DNA of 64,000 bases from Thunnus maccoyii. Taxonomy: Eukaryota; Chordata; Actinopteri; Scombriformes; Scombridae. Of this stretch, positions 26,801 to 37,900 are shown piece after piece. How positions within the stretch are numbered: position 1 is the first letter of the stretch; every line of letters begins with the position of its first letter. Made by a program: the position numbers and the translations under genes. Location: assembly GCF_910596095.1 (NCBI RefSeq), contig NC_056538.1:17780501-17844500 (forward strand), given 5' to 3'. The notes under the pieces are model-generated. The model did no database searches. It was not told where the DNA came from and worked only from the letters and a program-made list of their open reading frames with translations.

Positions 26801-28693
26801 CGTTTTTACATGTCTGGTCAAAATGTTTAATGTGAGCAACTGGAAAAGGGAGAATCAGGTTCTTGTTTTTCATTAGACAGCATGTTAAAGTATACATTCA
26901 AAGCTGCAGTGGTAACAGCATATCTGAACAGGATACATTAAGTGCTCGACTGGTAACAAGGAACATCAATAAAGTTCCCAGTTTCAGGGCAACAATTAAG
27001 CACTCTTGGACACTTTCGTCTATAAAAGGAAAGTTTTGTAATGTGTCTTTTCTCATATTTGTCTTATTAATAGATTTTGATCACAGCATAACAGAAAAAT
27101 GTCTTCAATATAGAAATTTAAAAAACTATTTGAACTTGTACAATCATGAAATCCAGCATTGATCCCAGGATGAACAGATTTGTCAGGAGTAGTCAGTGCA
27201 CATATTGAAGATACACTGATTGTACGGAGCCTTTAGAAAATATCCAAGCTTCTTGACTTTTTGTGTTGTAGACATTTAAAATTGACTTCAACCACAAGAT
27301 ACACATCACATCTAATGTTAACAAAATTTAGATGTTTTTACAAATTTTGATGAAATGATTTAATGGCAGACATCTCATTTATGGAGTTAAAGTAAACTTT
27401 TGAATACGTTGTAGCATAAAATGGTCAAAACATGTCTGCAGGGAGTTGATGATGGTTAGCAGCGATACAAATATTACTTCACCATGTGCTCTGTTTGTAC
27501 TCCTGTACGTGTAACTACGAATTCCAAGACACTTCCCACACACACTCCAGTCTCCTCTTAGTGATTTTTACTCACTCAATGCTCAAAGATTATCTTATCA
27601 CGCTGTTAGATTTCTGCTTGAATGTATTGAGTAAACTTTTTCATTCCTAAATTAATGACTTTTGTATCTGTGGGAAATGTTGGTACTTTCTGAGTCCTGA
27701 AAACAACATTAACTGGCAGTAGGATAGAAACTGTAAAAAAAAAAAAGAAAAAAAAAGTGGAAACTGTGCTTGGTAGCAGCATGTAAAAAGTTAACACATA
27801 CCCAGAGACAGGACAGGAAGAAAGATTTTAAATGGGTCACATCTACAGTATATAAAGTACATGAGAGATCATTGAACATTTTTTCCTCTATATCTTTGAG
27901 ACAATATATAGGAGTTATTTGCACCATCAAACATTTTTTGGTATCAAGCATCAGGCAAAATTATCCAAGGGGACATAGTGTATGAGTCCTTTTATCTAAT
28001 TAGAAAAGACAGTTACTGTAAGACACAAAAAACAGCCTTCATTGATTCATACAGACAACTATAAAAACTGAACTAACTACAGTATAAACCAGGAGAAGGA
28101 ATGTTGTCAGATAAACTTACAGATTAGTCTGTTTGTATTTCAGTATGTATTTAACCTGCTATAGTTATGAAAACAGTATATCAGCTATCTTCTATCATGC
28201 ACATAAACAATATCTCCAAATATTCATGTCATGTTTGTGTCCAACTGAAAACTCTGTAACTCTGTAACTTAACTTAAAAGCTACACCTACAGGATGGACA
28301 TTAAAAGAAATGTATTTGTTTTTAATTTCATAAACACGCTGTTAAAGAACAATGGAGGGGGCCACATCCACAAAACTGAAACAGACCCTCCTGGAGCGAC
28401 CAGGACAGACACAGTGAGAGGTGCAGTCTGCTGCTGCCCTCTGCTGATAGTCAGAAAACACTGCAAACTTAAAACCACATATCAAGCAGATATTATGCAA
28501 CAACTGACTTTTCCACTCACACCATGTTCCAGATTTGAGATTAAAAAAAGGAAACAAAGAAAGGTTGTTCTCAACGAGTGACACCTATCGCGCTCTGACT
28601 GTAAGTGCTGGCAAGTCAGTTAATTTTTAATAAATGTAACCGTTTATTGCAACCAGGTGCAGAAATGACTGACTGAAGATCTTTGTCTTTGAT

Positions 28694-29200
28694 AGTCAGA
28701 ATCAGCTTTATTGGCCAAGTATGTTTACGCATACAAGGACTTTGACTCTGGATTCTAGTGGCTCTCAATGTGTTTAGACACAGCAATGTTCAGGAAGGAC
28801 AACAAGCTGAACAAAGATAATTAAACATAAACATATTACTATTATGTACAAGCAAAATAAATACATAAATTTAGAAACAACAAGTGGGCAACAACATACA
28901 ATGTCTATAACCATTTTTGTAAACTGTAAACAGGATAAAATAGTGCAAAGTTGTGTAAGAGTGCTGAGAATAAATATTGAATGGGTAAAAAAGTGACAAG
29001 TTACTTTATATACATGCAGTACGTGGTTATATACAGTATATACAACCTGATCAAATATACAGTAATGAATTACATGTAAACATGTTATTGCACATTTTGT
29101 ATTTTAAACTAAAATATATATAATTTGTCAGTACAGTGGATATTACAGTGTTACAGGGTTATTGCACAGTGACACAGTGAGTTAATTGTCTATATTGCTC
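28694..29200. repeat. Dispersed teleost repeat ('ATCAGCTTTATTGGCC' type)
   Basis: It starts 'cagaatcagctttattggcc aag' (28697 onward) and continues with 'tatgtttacgcatacaagga', a phrase I recognise as widely repeated in fish genomes. The tail region near 29150 has 'gggttattgcacagtgacac', which often accompanies it. The repeat class was not determined. Confidence 0.5.
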
Positions 29201-29473
29201 AGACTTGAACTAAGTCAAATTTGTATCTCCTTAAAGGATATTGTTCAAACATTTTTAGTGTTTTGTTGTTTTTCTTATACAATATTATTCAAACATTAAT
29301 ATTTTTGTGTACTTAAATAAAGCACTTATGTCACAACTTTTTCTATTTTCTATTTATATTTATTTCGGTCTTTAGATGCTTAAGAGGACTCTTTGACTCT
29401 CCCTTCCCATATTCAAACAGCTTTATTGATGGGCATGGTACTAGCAAAAAAAAAAAAACACAAACAAAACAAA

Positions 29474-29714
29474 ACTTATTCTCAAAGACTGGAAGACACC
29501 AGCTCCACCGTACTTTAGAAACTGGTGCATGAATTTGCTTTGGTTATCCACATGTAAAAACTGCGATTTAAAAATTGAAAAGGTCTACATAAATGGGAAG
29601 AATCTTGGGGTCCCTTTTTGCAATATCTGGACTCAATTTGACTGTATTTTATGTATTTATAGATTGGGCATTTTTTCTTTTTTAATATTCCTATTTTTGT
29701 TGGGCTGTAATTAA
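29474..29714 (+). mobile_element. L1-like ORF2 C-terminal fragment
   Basis: An uninterrupted plus-strand frame reads LILKDWKTPAPPYFRNWCMN, followed by LLWLSTCKNCDLKIEKVYIN and GKNLGVPFCNIWTQF. This matches the C-terminal region of L1-type ORF2 proteins (Trp-Lys-x-Pro-x-Pro-Pro near the start of the segment). No upstream catalytic domain is present, so this is a severely 5'-truncated copy. The frame is still open over 80 codons. Confidence 0.6.
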
Positions 29715-29734
29715 TAGTCGCTTATGGATGATTT

Positions 29735-30030
29735 TAAAAAAGTCAAAAAGGTTGGAAACCACTGGTTTAATCTTCAACAATGTGTTGTATTTTAAAAGCC
29801 CTTTATATTATCCATTGTGTCAAATCTTCATCTGAAAAGTAACTAAAGCTGTCAGATAAATGTAGTGGAGTAGAAAGTACGATATTTCCCTCTGAAAATG
29901 AAGTGGAGTGGAAGTATAAAGTAGCATAAAATAGAAATACTCAAGTAAAGTATAAATACGGTCAGGGTACTAAAGTATAATACCTCAAAATTGTCCTTAA
30001 GTATAGTACTTGAGTAAATGTACTTCTTTA
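29735..30030 (+). repeat. Second copy of the left-edge composite repeat
   Basis: It begins with the hAT right end 'aaggttggaaaccactgg' and continues with the same flank as at 682-890, including 'ttatccattgtgtcaaatct' and 'tcatctgaaaagtaactaaa'. It ends around 'gtacttgagtaaatgtactt'. Both copies therefore share the junction between the hAT-like unit and its host repeat. Confidence 0.75.
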
Positions 30031-30179
30031 CTTTCTGCCTGCCGTGAAGTTTGAGTTGAGCCACTCAGCGCTCCGTCTCATTTTGATGACGTTTACATTT
30101 CTATTTACTGAGGAACTGCTGGTTTCCTAGAAGCGATTTCTTAATCTAAAACATACATTGACCCCCCTCGTCAAACAGG

Positions 30180-30240
30180 TACGACAGCACTCTTTATGAT
30201 TTGTATTCATGACTTAGACAGATGAGACAGGAGATTCTGG
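30180..30240 (+). promoter_or_regulatory. Candidate 5' non-coding exon end / promoter zone of ube4a
   Basis: A strong donor-like sequence GATTCTG|GTAAGAG occurs at 30240/30241, upstream of the coding exon whose acceptor is at 31919/31920. A non-coding first exon around here is a guess from donor quality and position; no TSS signal was recognised. Confidence 0.25.
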
Positions 30241-31089
30241 TAAGAGTTTCTGAAATGAGTGTGGAAATGGAGCCGTGGTGACAGCTTAGCTAACTTGCTA
30301 ACTAGCCCAGTGCTGCTAGATAACCCTGCTAGCTGACTAGCGTCGACAAGAAACCCCGGCCTTACCTGCTGAATTGCTTAACAGGTGACATGACACTGTC
30401 GAAATAAGACAGCTCCATGAAGTATCACGAGTTGCTGAACTGATAAACAACATCGTAACGGTGAGATCTTAGCAGCAGTTTAAAAGAAAGGTTCACAAAT
30501 TTCTCAAGTGTGTCTTAAAACAACAGTCAGGTGCTCACATGAACACTGAGAGGGGTTTTCCTCGCTGTAATCATTCCTCATGTTTATACTGGCCATTAAA
30601 AGTGCTTTCCATGTAAGTGATGTGGGCCAAATCCAGTCATTTTGTGCAAAAAATGCATTTAAAAGTTTATCTTAGGCTTATATGAGGCTTAAGCAGTCTG
30701 AGTTAGTCACATCAACTGGATATCTGCCACTTTTACAGTCTTTTAGCATCAAATTTCCTCTTTTTGTTTCCCTGTTGAGCTGCAGTGGAGGTATAGTAAC
30801 AATAAGAGGGACTTTGGCACTAAAAAGACACTTGATTTGACTATCTGAAGATTTATATTAGCTTCGGATAAACTTTTAAATACATTTTTTCACAGAAGGA
30901 GGCTTGTGGATTATGAAGGGATCTTCTAATAGCCAGTATGAACAGGGGGAATGATTACAACAAGAAAAACCTATTTCAATGTTCATTTGGGCACCTGACT
31001 GTTGTTTTAAGACAGACTTGAAAAATTGTGAACCCGTCCTTTAAATGAAGTACAATCGCTCTATTAAAGCATTACTAAAGAATAGTAGA

Positions 31090-31570
31090 CCTGGGACTAA
31101 AAGGTCACATTCATGTGCGTTCTGGGAAACAAGAGAGTAGACAAGCTGGCTAAACAAAAAGGGAAACATCAAAGTCAGAATTGAAGAGTTGAAACCGTAT
31201 TTCCATCCAATTAAGGTGAGAAGTAGGTGAAGAGATAGTAACGAGGATGTAATAAAGAGCAGATTGAAAATTGGACACCGTAATCTAAATAGCACACTTA
31301 ACATTATTTGGACAACAGTAGAGCATGCCTTTATAACATGCAGAAAATATGAGGTAAAAAGAAGAGAAATGTTTTCAGGATTGCAGAGATAAGGAATAAA
31401 ATGCACTCTACAGTGGTGAGGGGACAATTTTTAAGGACAGCTGGACTGATTAAATGACTGAAGGACCTGAGCAATGAGGGGAATTAAACTCAGAGGGAGG
31501 CAGTAATGCAACATCAAGGTCGACATCTGCTGGAAAACTCCAAAGGAGAAGAGGAAGATTGCCAACTGAC
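31090..31570 (+). mobile_element. Degenerate LINE 3' end with RNase H-like remnant
   Basis: The plus strand translates, with frameshifts and stops, to fragments such as TFMCVLGNKRVDKLAKQKGN and SRLKIGHRNLNSTLNIIW, then TVEHAFITCRKYEVKRREMF. These resemble the RNase H 'GNExxDxLAK' box and the 'RLRxGHxxLN...VEHxxxxCxKY' zinc-knuckle-like tail found in several LINE clades. A 'ggcagtaatgcaacatcaag' phrase follows, as at the 3' end of a common fish LINE. It lies in the inferred 5' intron of ube4a and has no intact coding capacity. Confidence 0.6.
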
Positions 31571-31919
31571 CCTAAAGTACCTTCTCCATAAAATACTGAC
31601 TTTAAACAACTCCCCATACAGAAAAAAGATAATTACATGTGTTAACTGTAGGGCACATTTTGATGTAAAGTAGGGATTTAATTTGGTTTGTGGTGGCCTA
31701 GAGACATGTTTAATTTGAATGAAGTGATGATACTACGTGCGATCAGGGAGCTCTGCATTGTATTGTATTATAAGAGTTAGGTCATGATAATATTGGGACA
31801 ATGATTTCATGTGTACTGTATGTGGAAATATACTGTATATACTCACTAATCCCTTACTTGGTTACTCTTCTGTTTCGTTTCATTTCTGTTTATTTGTTGT
31901 GTCCTCATGGCTCTTTAAG

Positions 31920-31959
31920 GCTGGGATCTTGGATGGAGTGAGTGTTGAGCCCCAGTGAG
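31920..31959 (+). promoter_or_regulatory. Inferred ube4a 5' leader with a three-codon uORF
   Basis: A pyrimidine-rich tract ending CTCTTTAAG (AG at 31918-31919) makes an acceptor; the bases from 31920 to the start codon would be 5' UTR. Within it, ATG GAG TGA at 31933-31941 would form a minimal upstream reading frame ending 18 bases before the main ATG. Confidence 0.4.
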
Positions 31960-34900
31960 ATGACTGACCAGGGCAACAACAACCAGAACATCTCCTGCAA
32001 CCCCTTTGCTGCCCTCTTCGGCTCACTGGCTGATGCCAAACAGTTTGCATCAGGCCAGAAACCAGCACAAGTGTCTGCTGAACCACCATGTGAGTAGAGA
32101 AGTCAGAGCTGCTGCAGTCCTCAAATAACAACTATAGCCAGTACTTGTATGGATTAACTGCAGTTCACACTAAATACATACACAACATAATCTCATCTTT
32201 TGTTTTTAGTCATTATAAGTCATACTAAAATCTGGATGAAATTTATCCGCATGGTTCCATACTTACTTTCTGCGTCTCATATTGCAGTGGAGGACTCAGG
32301 AGAGAGCCAGTCAGAGTCAGAAAACTCTGTGTCAGACAGTGTTGATGACAATGACGACTCTGTGGCAGAGATCAGCCGCTCCTTCCGATCCCGGCAGGAG
32401 CTGTGTGAACAGCTCAATGTCAATCACATGATCCAGCGTATATTTCTCATCACCCTGGACAACAGTAAGTAAAAGGAGACTTTGATAACGTATACCCCCT
32501 TTCATGTAGCAGAGGTGCGTAGGATGCAGGTCTATTGAATATGTGTTGGATCCACCTGATAAGACAGCTGCCATTGATCGCTGTTATCAGAGATTCCAGT
32601 CTGTAGTATAATTTTAACCACTTTACTTATAAACCAGAGAATTACACATTACACCCCATTCAGATACAGTCTGAATGGGGTGTAATGTGTAATTGGACGG
32701 CACAGATGCAATATCTAAAATTCTGCAACATCTAGTATAGTTATTGTAGCCATAGGTTCACAGTAAAACACTAGCAATCCTTTCTTCAGTGACCTGTGTT
32801 CACCCTCATATCAAAGATGATCAGTATGTAAAAGCCTGGGTGTGAGAGGTGGGTGTAGATCCAGGTCAGATAATCCACGTTGCCTTTTAAAACTCCAGCA
32901 AACCGTCTCCCCAGGTCCTTGCACCGATGTGAATGAGACGTTAAACGGACAGCTAAGTGCTTGATGATGTAACTGTGTGTATCCTAAATAGCTGCAGAGT
33001 GTGTTCTGTTGCTCTCAGTGGTATCGTTGGATGATGATAGCCATCTTGAATGTCAAATTTAAAGTTTCCAGTTAGTAACAGATGACTCATCATCCCCCTC
33101 ACACATACTTCACACACTGTGAAATCTCTACTGGTTCTCTCCACCACTGAGACTGCTTAGGATGAGTCATCATTTTCAGGAAATGCAGTCAAAAAGACCC
33201 CCCTCCCCCCTCCCCTATTTACACATAGAGCCCCTAAACAAATCCCTCAGCCACCTCATTCTGAAATAAACCAGAGCAAATTCTTGCTGTGCATTTAATC
33301 CTCCTGTGTCTTATTTATTCAGATGTTGAGCTGTTGATTTATTCCTTAAATACAATTAATCCAGTGTTCATGGTTTGGTTTAAGCTTGTGCGTTGTTATA
33401 TGTAACATTATTTTAACTCTTTTTGTTTAATACATCCTGGTTTTGTTCTCTTACCTAGGTGACCCCAGTCTGAGAGGAGGTAATGGGATCCCTCCTCGCT
33501 GTGTGTACTTGGAGGAGATGGCTGCAGATCTAGATGGACAGGACTGGCTGGACATGGACAACATAGAGCAGGTCTGATGTCATCACTATTTATGTCAGCG
33601 CTCCTTTCTTCTGTCTTGTTTCATTCCTCTCAACAAAGCACTAAACGTTTTGTACAATCAGTGAAGAAAATGCAACCTGTAAGCAATGCCAAGGGCATTC
33701 TTTAGGCACAAAATAAGGCTGAGATTAAGTTGTAATCTGTGATGTTTTTACTCTTTCATCCAGGCGCTTTTTAACCGTCTGCTGCTGTTAGAGCCAGGAA
33801 ACCACCTCATCTACATGACGTCATGCAGCGCTGTGAACCTGTCTGCTGACCGTGACGCTGGAGAGAAATGTGCCATCCCTTACCTTTTCGCCTGCTACCA
33901 AAGGGCAAAGGAAGAGGTGAAAGTTTTTTCTACATGACTGTAATTGAAGAATTTGAGCGTAACTATTTTCTAAAAGGTTTTTCAGAGATTGCCCTCAGTT
34001 ATAGTCTATTCTTAGTCATTGGACTGTAAAAATGACCCATGCTCTTCTATAATTCAGTGGCCTCTTGACTGTCTGTGCACCAGGTGACGAAAGTACCAGA
34101 GAAGTTACTGTCGTTTGCTGTTCGCTGTAAGAACCTGACAGTTTCAAACACACAGACGGTACTGCTCACCCCAGAGATCTACATCAGCCAGAATGTCTAC
34201 GAACAGCTTCTGGACCTGCTGCTGGAAGCTTTCAGTGGAGCACGTAGGTTTTTGATTGAGCCAAAAGTGTCCAAATGTGTTCTCTTTTTTTTTTTCCTCT
34301 CATTCTATGTTTGTCTGCACTTGTTTTGTCTGTTGTCTTTCGTGAAGCTTTGCCTCTAATTTTTTTCCAATTCTCTGCATTTCAGAGCCAGAAGAGGTGA
34401 TTGAGTTTGTGGAGGAGGTCATTGCTGGCCTGTTCACTGATCAGGAGGTCCGTACTTTTGAGGAGGTGATAGTACCGGTGTTTGATATCTTCCAGGGGCG
34501 CATCAAGGATTTGGATCTGTGCCAACCTCTCCTCTACTCCTACCTAGATGTTCTCCTCTATTTCAGCCACAATAAAGACATTGCGAAGGTCAGGAGACAC
34601 ACAGAGACATTTTGTTTGCTGATTGTAACATAAAGTATCTGCTGTGACAACAACAGTTTTGGTTTTTCTAGGTGTTGGTGGAACACATTCAACCCAAAGA
34701 TCCAGCTAATGGTTTGCAGTACCAGAAAAGCCTTTTAGGGGCAGTTTTAAGTATCTCTTGCTTATTGAAAACCCCTGGTGTGGTGGAGGGTCATGGCTAC
34801 TTCCTGAACCCCTCCCGCTCCAGCGCTCAGGAGACAAAGGTCCAGGAGGCCAACATCCACCAGGTGAGCAGATTCTGTTAAGTTTGAGGTTGTGAGTGAA

Positions 34901-37900
34901 GTCACCTTGATTGTCAAAGCAAAGTAAGAGGGCTAATGATCTTTACCCTCCTTGTGTTGCAGTTTATGGGCCAGTTTCATGAGAAGCTGCACCAGATCTT
35001 GAAAAACTTGCTCCAGCGGTCTGGTGAGACACGCCACCTGCTCCTCTCATGGTTGGGCAGCTGTCTGCAGGCTAACGCCGGCCGAGCCAAAATATGGGCC
35101 AATCAGATGCCTGAGATCTTCTTCCAGATGTACGCCTCAGATGCGTTCTTCTTAAATTTGGGTGCAGCACTTCTGAAGCTGTGCCAGCCCTTCTGCAGGC
35201 CACGTTCGCCCAAACTGCTCACCTTCAACCCCTCCTACTGCGCACTCAAAGAGCTGAGCGAAGAAGAGAGGCGCAATCGCAATGTGCATGCAAGAGGTTA
35301 ATATATACAGTATTAATGTGGCAGCTGTGGGATTTGTTTTGTTTTTAAAAGTGGGTTTATAGTGTTTTTCTACAGCTGTTTTATTAAATAAATTTTTCCA
35401 AAAATGTACATTAAATGTCACAACTGAATGATCACCTATATCATGCACCAGGTCTCGACAAGGAAACCTGCCTGATCCCTGTGCCCCCTCAGCAGCCGGT
35501 GGAGTCTGCACAGTCTTACAGCCTGCTGACTGAAAACCTCATACTCACACAACTCACCCTGCATCTCGGCTTCCACAGGTGCACATAACCAGTCAAACAA
35601 TGTATCTTCCATATAGAGGTTTAAGAGAATACCAAGAGTTTCCTCAAATAAAGCCTTCACAGTTCCATAGATCCCACAACAACGTATGTTCCTCATGTTT
35701 GCGCCATATGTCGGCATTAACCTATGCTGTCTTGTTCTGTTTGTGTCCACGCACCTGTGTGCATGCATAATGTGCATGTGCAGACTCCACGAGCAGATGG
35801 TGAAGATGAACCAGTCTCTCCATCGGCTCCAGGTGACATGGCAGGAGGCCCAGCGAACAGGCAACCCAATGTCGGAGCAGCTCCTGGAGCAGTTTGAGCG
35901 TCTGATGATTGTTTATCTGTCAACCAAAGCTGCCACCACGCAGCCTGCCATGCTGCAATGCTGCCTTAACCTCCAAGCTTCCACTGCTGCTCTGCTGGTT
36001 CAGCTTGGTGTGGGAAACCAGGGGCCTGAACATGTAGCACTCAGTTTCCCCCTGCCCTCTCTACAGAGTACTATGCTCTGCTATGTACCAGGTACGTCGC
36101 ATTTTCCACTTCTCTACAAATACAGTGGAATAGAAAACTTAAATTTGAGCCTCTGCACAGTGGATACTGCAAAATGTTGTGAAATTACTACATGTGATGT
36201 AAGGTAGTGATTTTCAATTATTTTTCATATTTCTCAACGTCATAGTTATGAGTTAAGTGTGTTTTTTTCAGAATTCTTTGCAGAGAATTTGGGAGATTTT
36301 TTCATCTTCCTGCGTCGATTTGCTGACGACATTTTGGAGACTTCTTCTGAAAGTCTGGAGCAGATTCTTAACTTCATCACTGTCTTCATGGGTAACGTAG
36401 AGAGGTACGTGATTTAATCTGTCATGTCATTTAAGCTGTCATGATTATAGTCTGGTGTCAGGTGACCTGAAAGGAAGAATTGTGATCCCAATAGGGTTTG
36501 AATAGTGCATTGCTCCAAACCCTCCTTTCCTGCGTCCCCCAACAGGATGAAGAACCCACATTTAAGAGCAAAGCTGGCAGAGGTTTTAGAAGCAGTGATG
36601 CCCCACATGGAGCCCGTGGCTCCGGGTGCTGCTCAGCCAATCGTGTTCCAGCGAGAGAGAGTCTTCTGCTCCTACAGACACGCACCTCAGCTGGCCGAGG
36701 CCCTCATCACTGTGTTTGTAGACATTGAATTCACAGGTGAAGCACATATTTGTTTTCCTTGTAAGTTTTGAATTGGAATGTGAAGGATTTTATCTTTTAT
36801 CTTTGTATTAAAGGTACAAGTCTTTTTTTCGAATCAGGTGAAACTGTTAAGATGCTGGATTGTGTGTGCGCACCTGTGTGTATTCTGGAGATGAAGATAA
36901 GGGGAGAAGCTCGAAGAAGTGAAAACAAAAGCATAGTAGCAGTGATAATCATTTGACTTTGTTTAGTTTTGCTCTTGTTTTTTCTTCAGGTGATCCTCAT
37001 CAGTTTGAACAGAAGTTCAACTACAGAAGACCCATGTATCCCATCCTCAAGTACATGTGGGGCAAAGAGAACTATAGAGAGAGTATCAAGGTATTAAGAA
37101 CTGAGTATCTTTGACATTCTTCATCCTATTAAACTGTTTTCTCAGTAGCTAGAAACAAACTCCTTCAGCCCCTTTCACGAAAAATGCTCTTACGTAAAAA
37201 ATCATTCACCGCTGTAGGCATAATAAGAAATTGATAAATGTGTGTTCAGACTTCATACTGTTGATTTACTGTATAATGATGTTGGTATTAGACGAGCACT
37301 GGCAAGATGGCAACATAGGAAGAATATAGATATGATGTCAATATTTTCTTTAGGTTGTACATAAAAATCTTGCTGGGCTCTGAAGTGTATTTTGGAGTTT
37401 ATGATTAGGCAACTTCATCAATAACTGACGTTGATTTTTAGTGACGGAGCAGAAAATAAGCTTTTCCAGAAGGCCTTCATTTTTCCTCACTCTCTCACTC
37501 GTCTCATCTGTTATTTTCTGGTTAGAGTTGAGTAGTAGTGAGGAAAGGTGAAGGAGTAAATAATCTGTTGCCTTTGATTTACTGATAAAGTGTTCAGGAT
37601 GTTTCCTCATATACAGTAGCTTTCTAAAAGACAATAAAGGAATGAGTGGGAGCAAGGTGTACATGGTTTACTTCTAAGTGATTTTATGTATACGTAATGT
37701 ATTACCAGTCAAAGGTTTGGACACACCTTCCCATTCCCTTGAATGAGAAAGTATGTCCAACCTTTTGACTGGTACCGTATATATATATAGGCGAACTGTA
37801 TTTTATTAAGTTGATTGATCTTAATATGTTTTTCATTTTGTTGAACTTCTGTGTTTCAGCATTTGGCAGACTATGCATCTGACAATCTGGAGGCCATGAA

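Larger units (their letters stand above)
26801..30060. other. Intergenic region between bicdl2-like gene and ube4a
   Basis: No gene is recognised. It includes a dispersed fish repeat starting with 'cagaatcagctttattggcc' (from about 28695), an L1-like C-terminal fragment (29474-29714) and a second copy of the left-edge composite repeat (29735-30030). The remaining sequence is AT-rich and featureless to me. Confidence 0.6.

Noticed and set aside
32641-32693. Hairpin considered as a microRNA precursor
   Set aside because: The stem is perfectly paired with only a 5-base loop and is too short for a typical pre-miRNA; no known miRNA seed was recognised.
35436-35864. 142-codon minus-strand frame overlapping ube4a exons 9 and 10
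   Set aside because: Antisense shadow; the plus strand encodes conserved UBE4A sequence with consistent splice sites.
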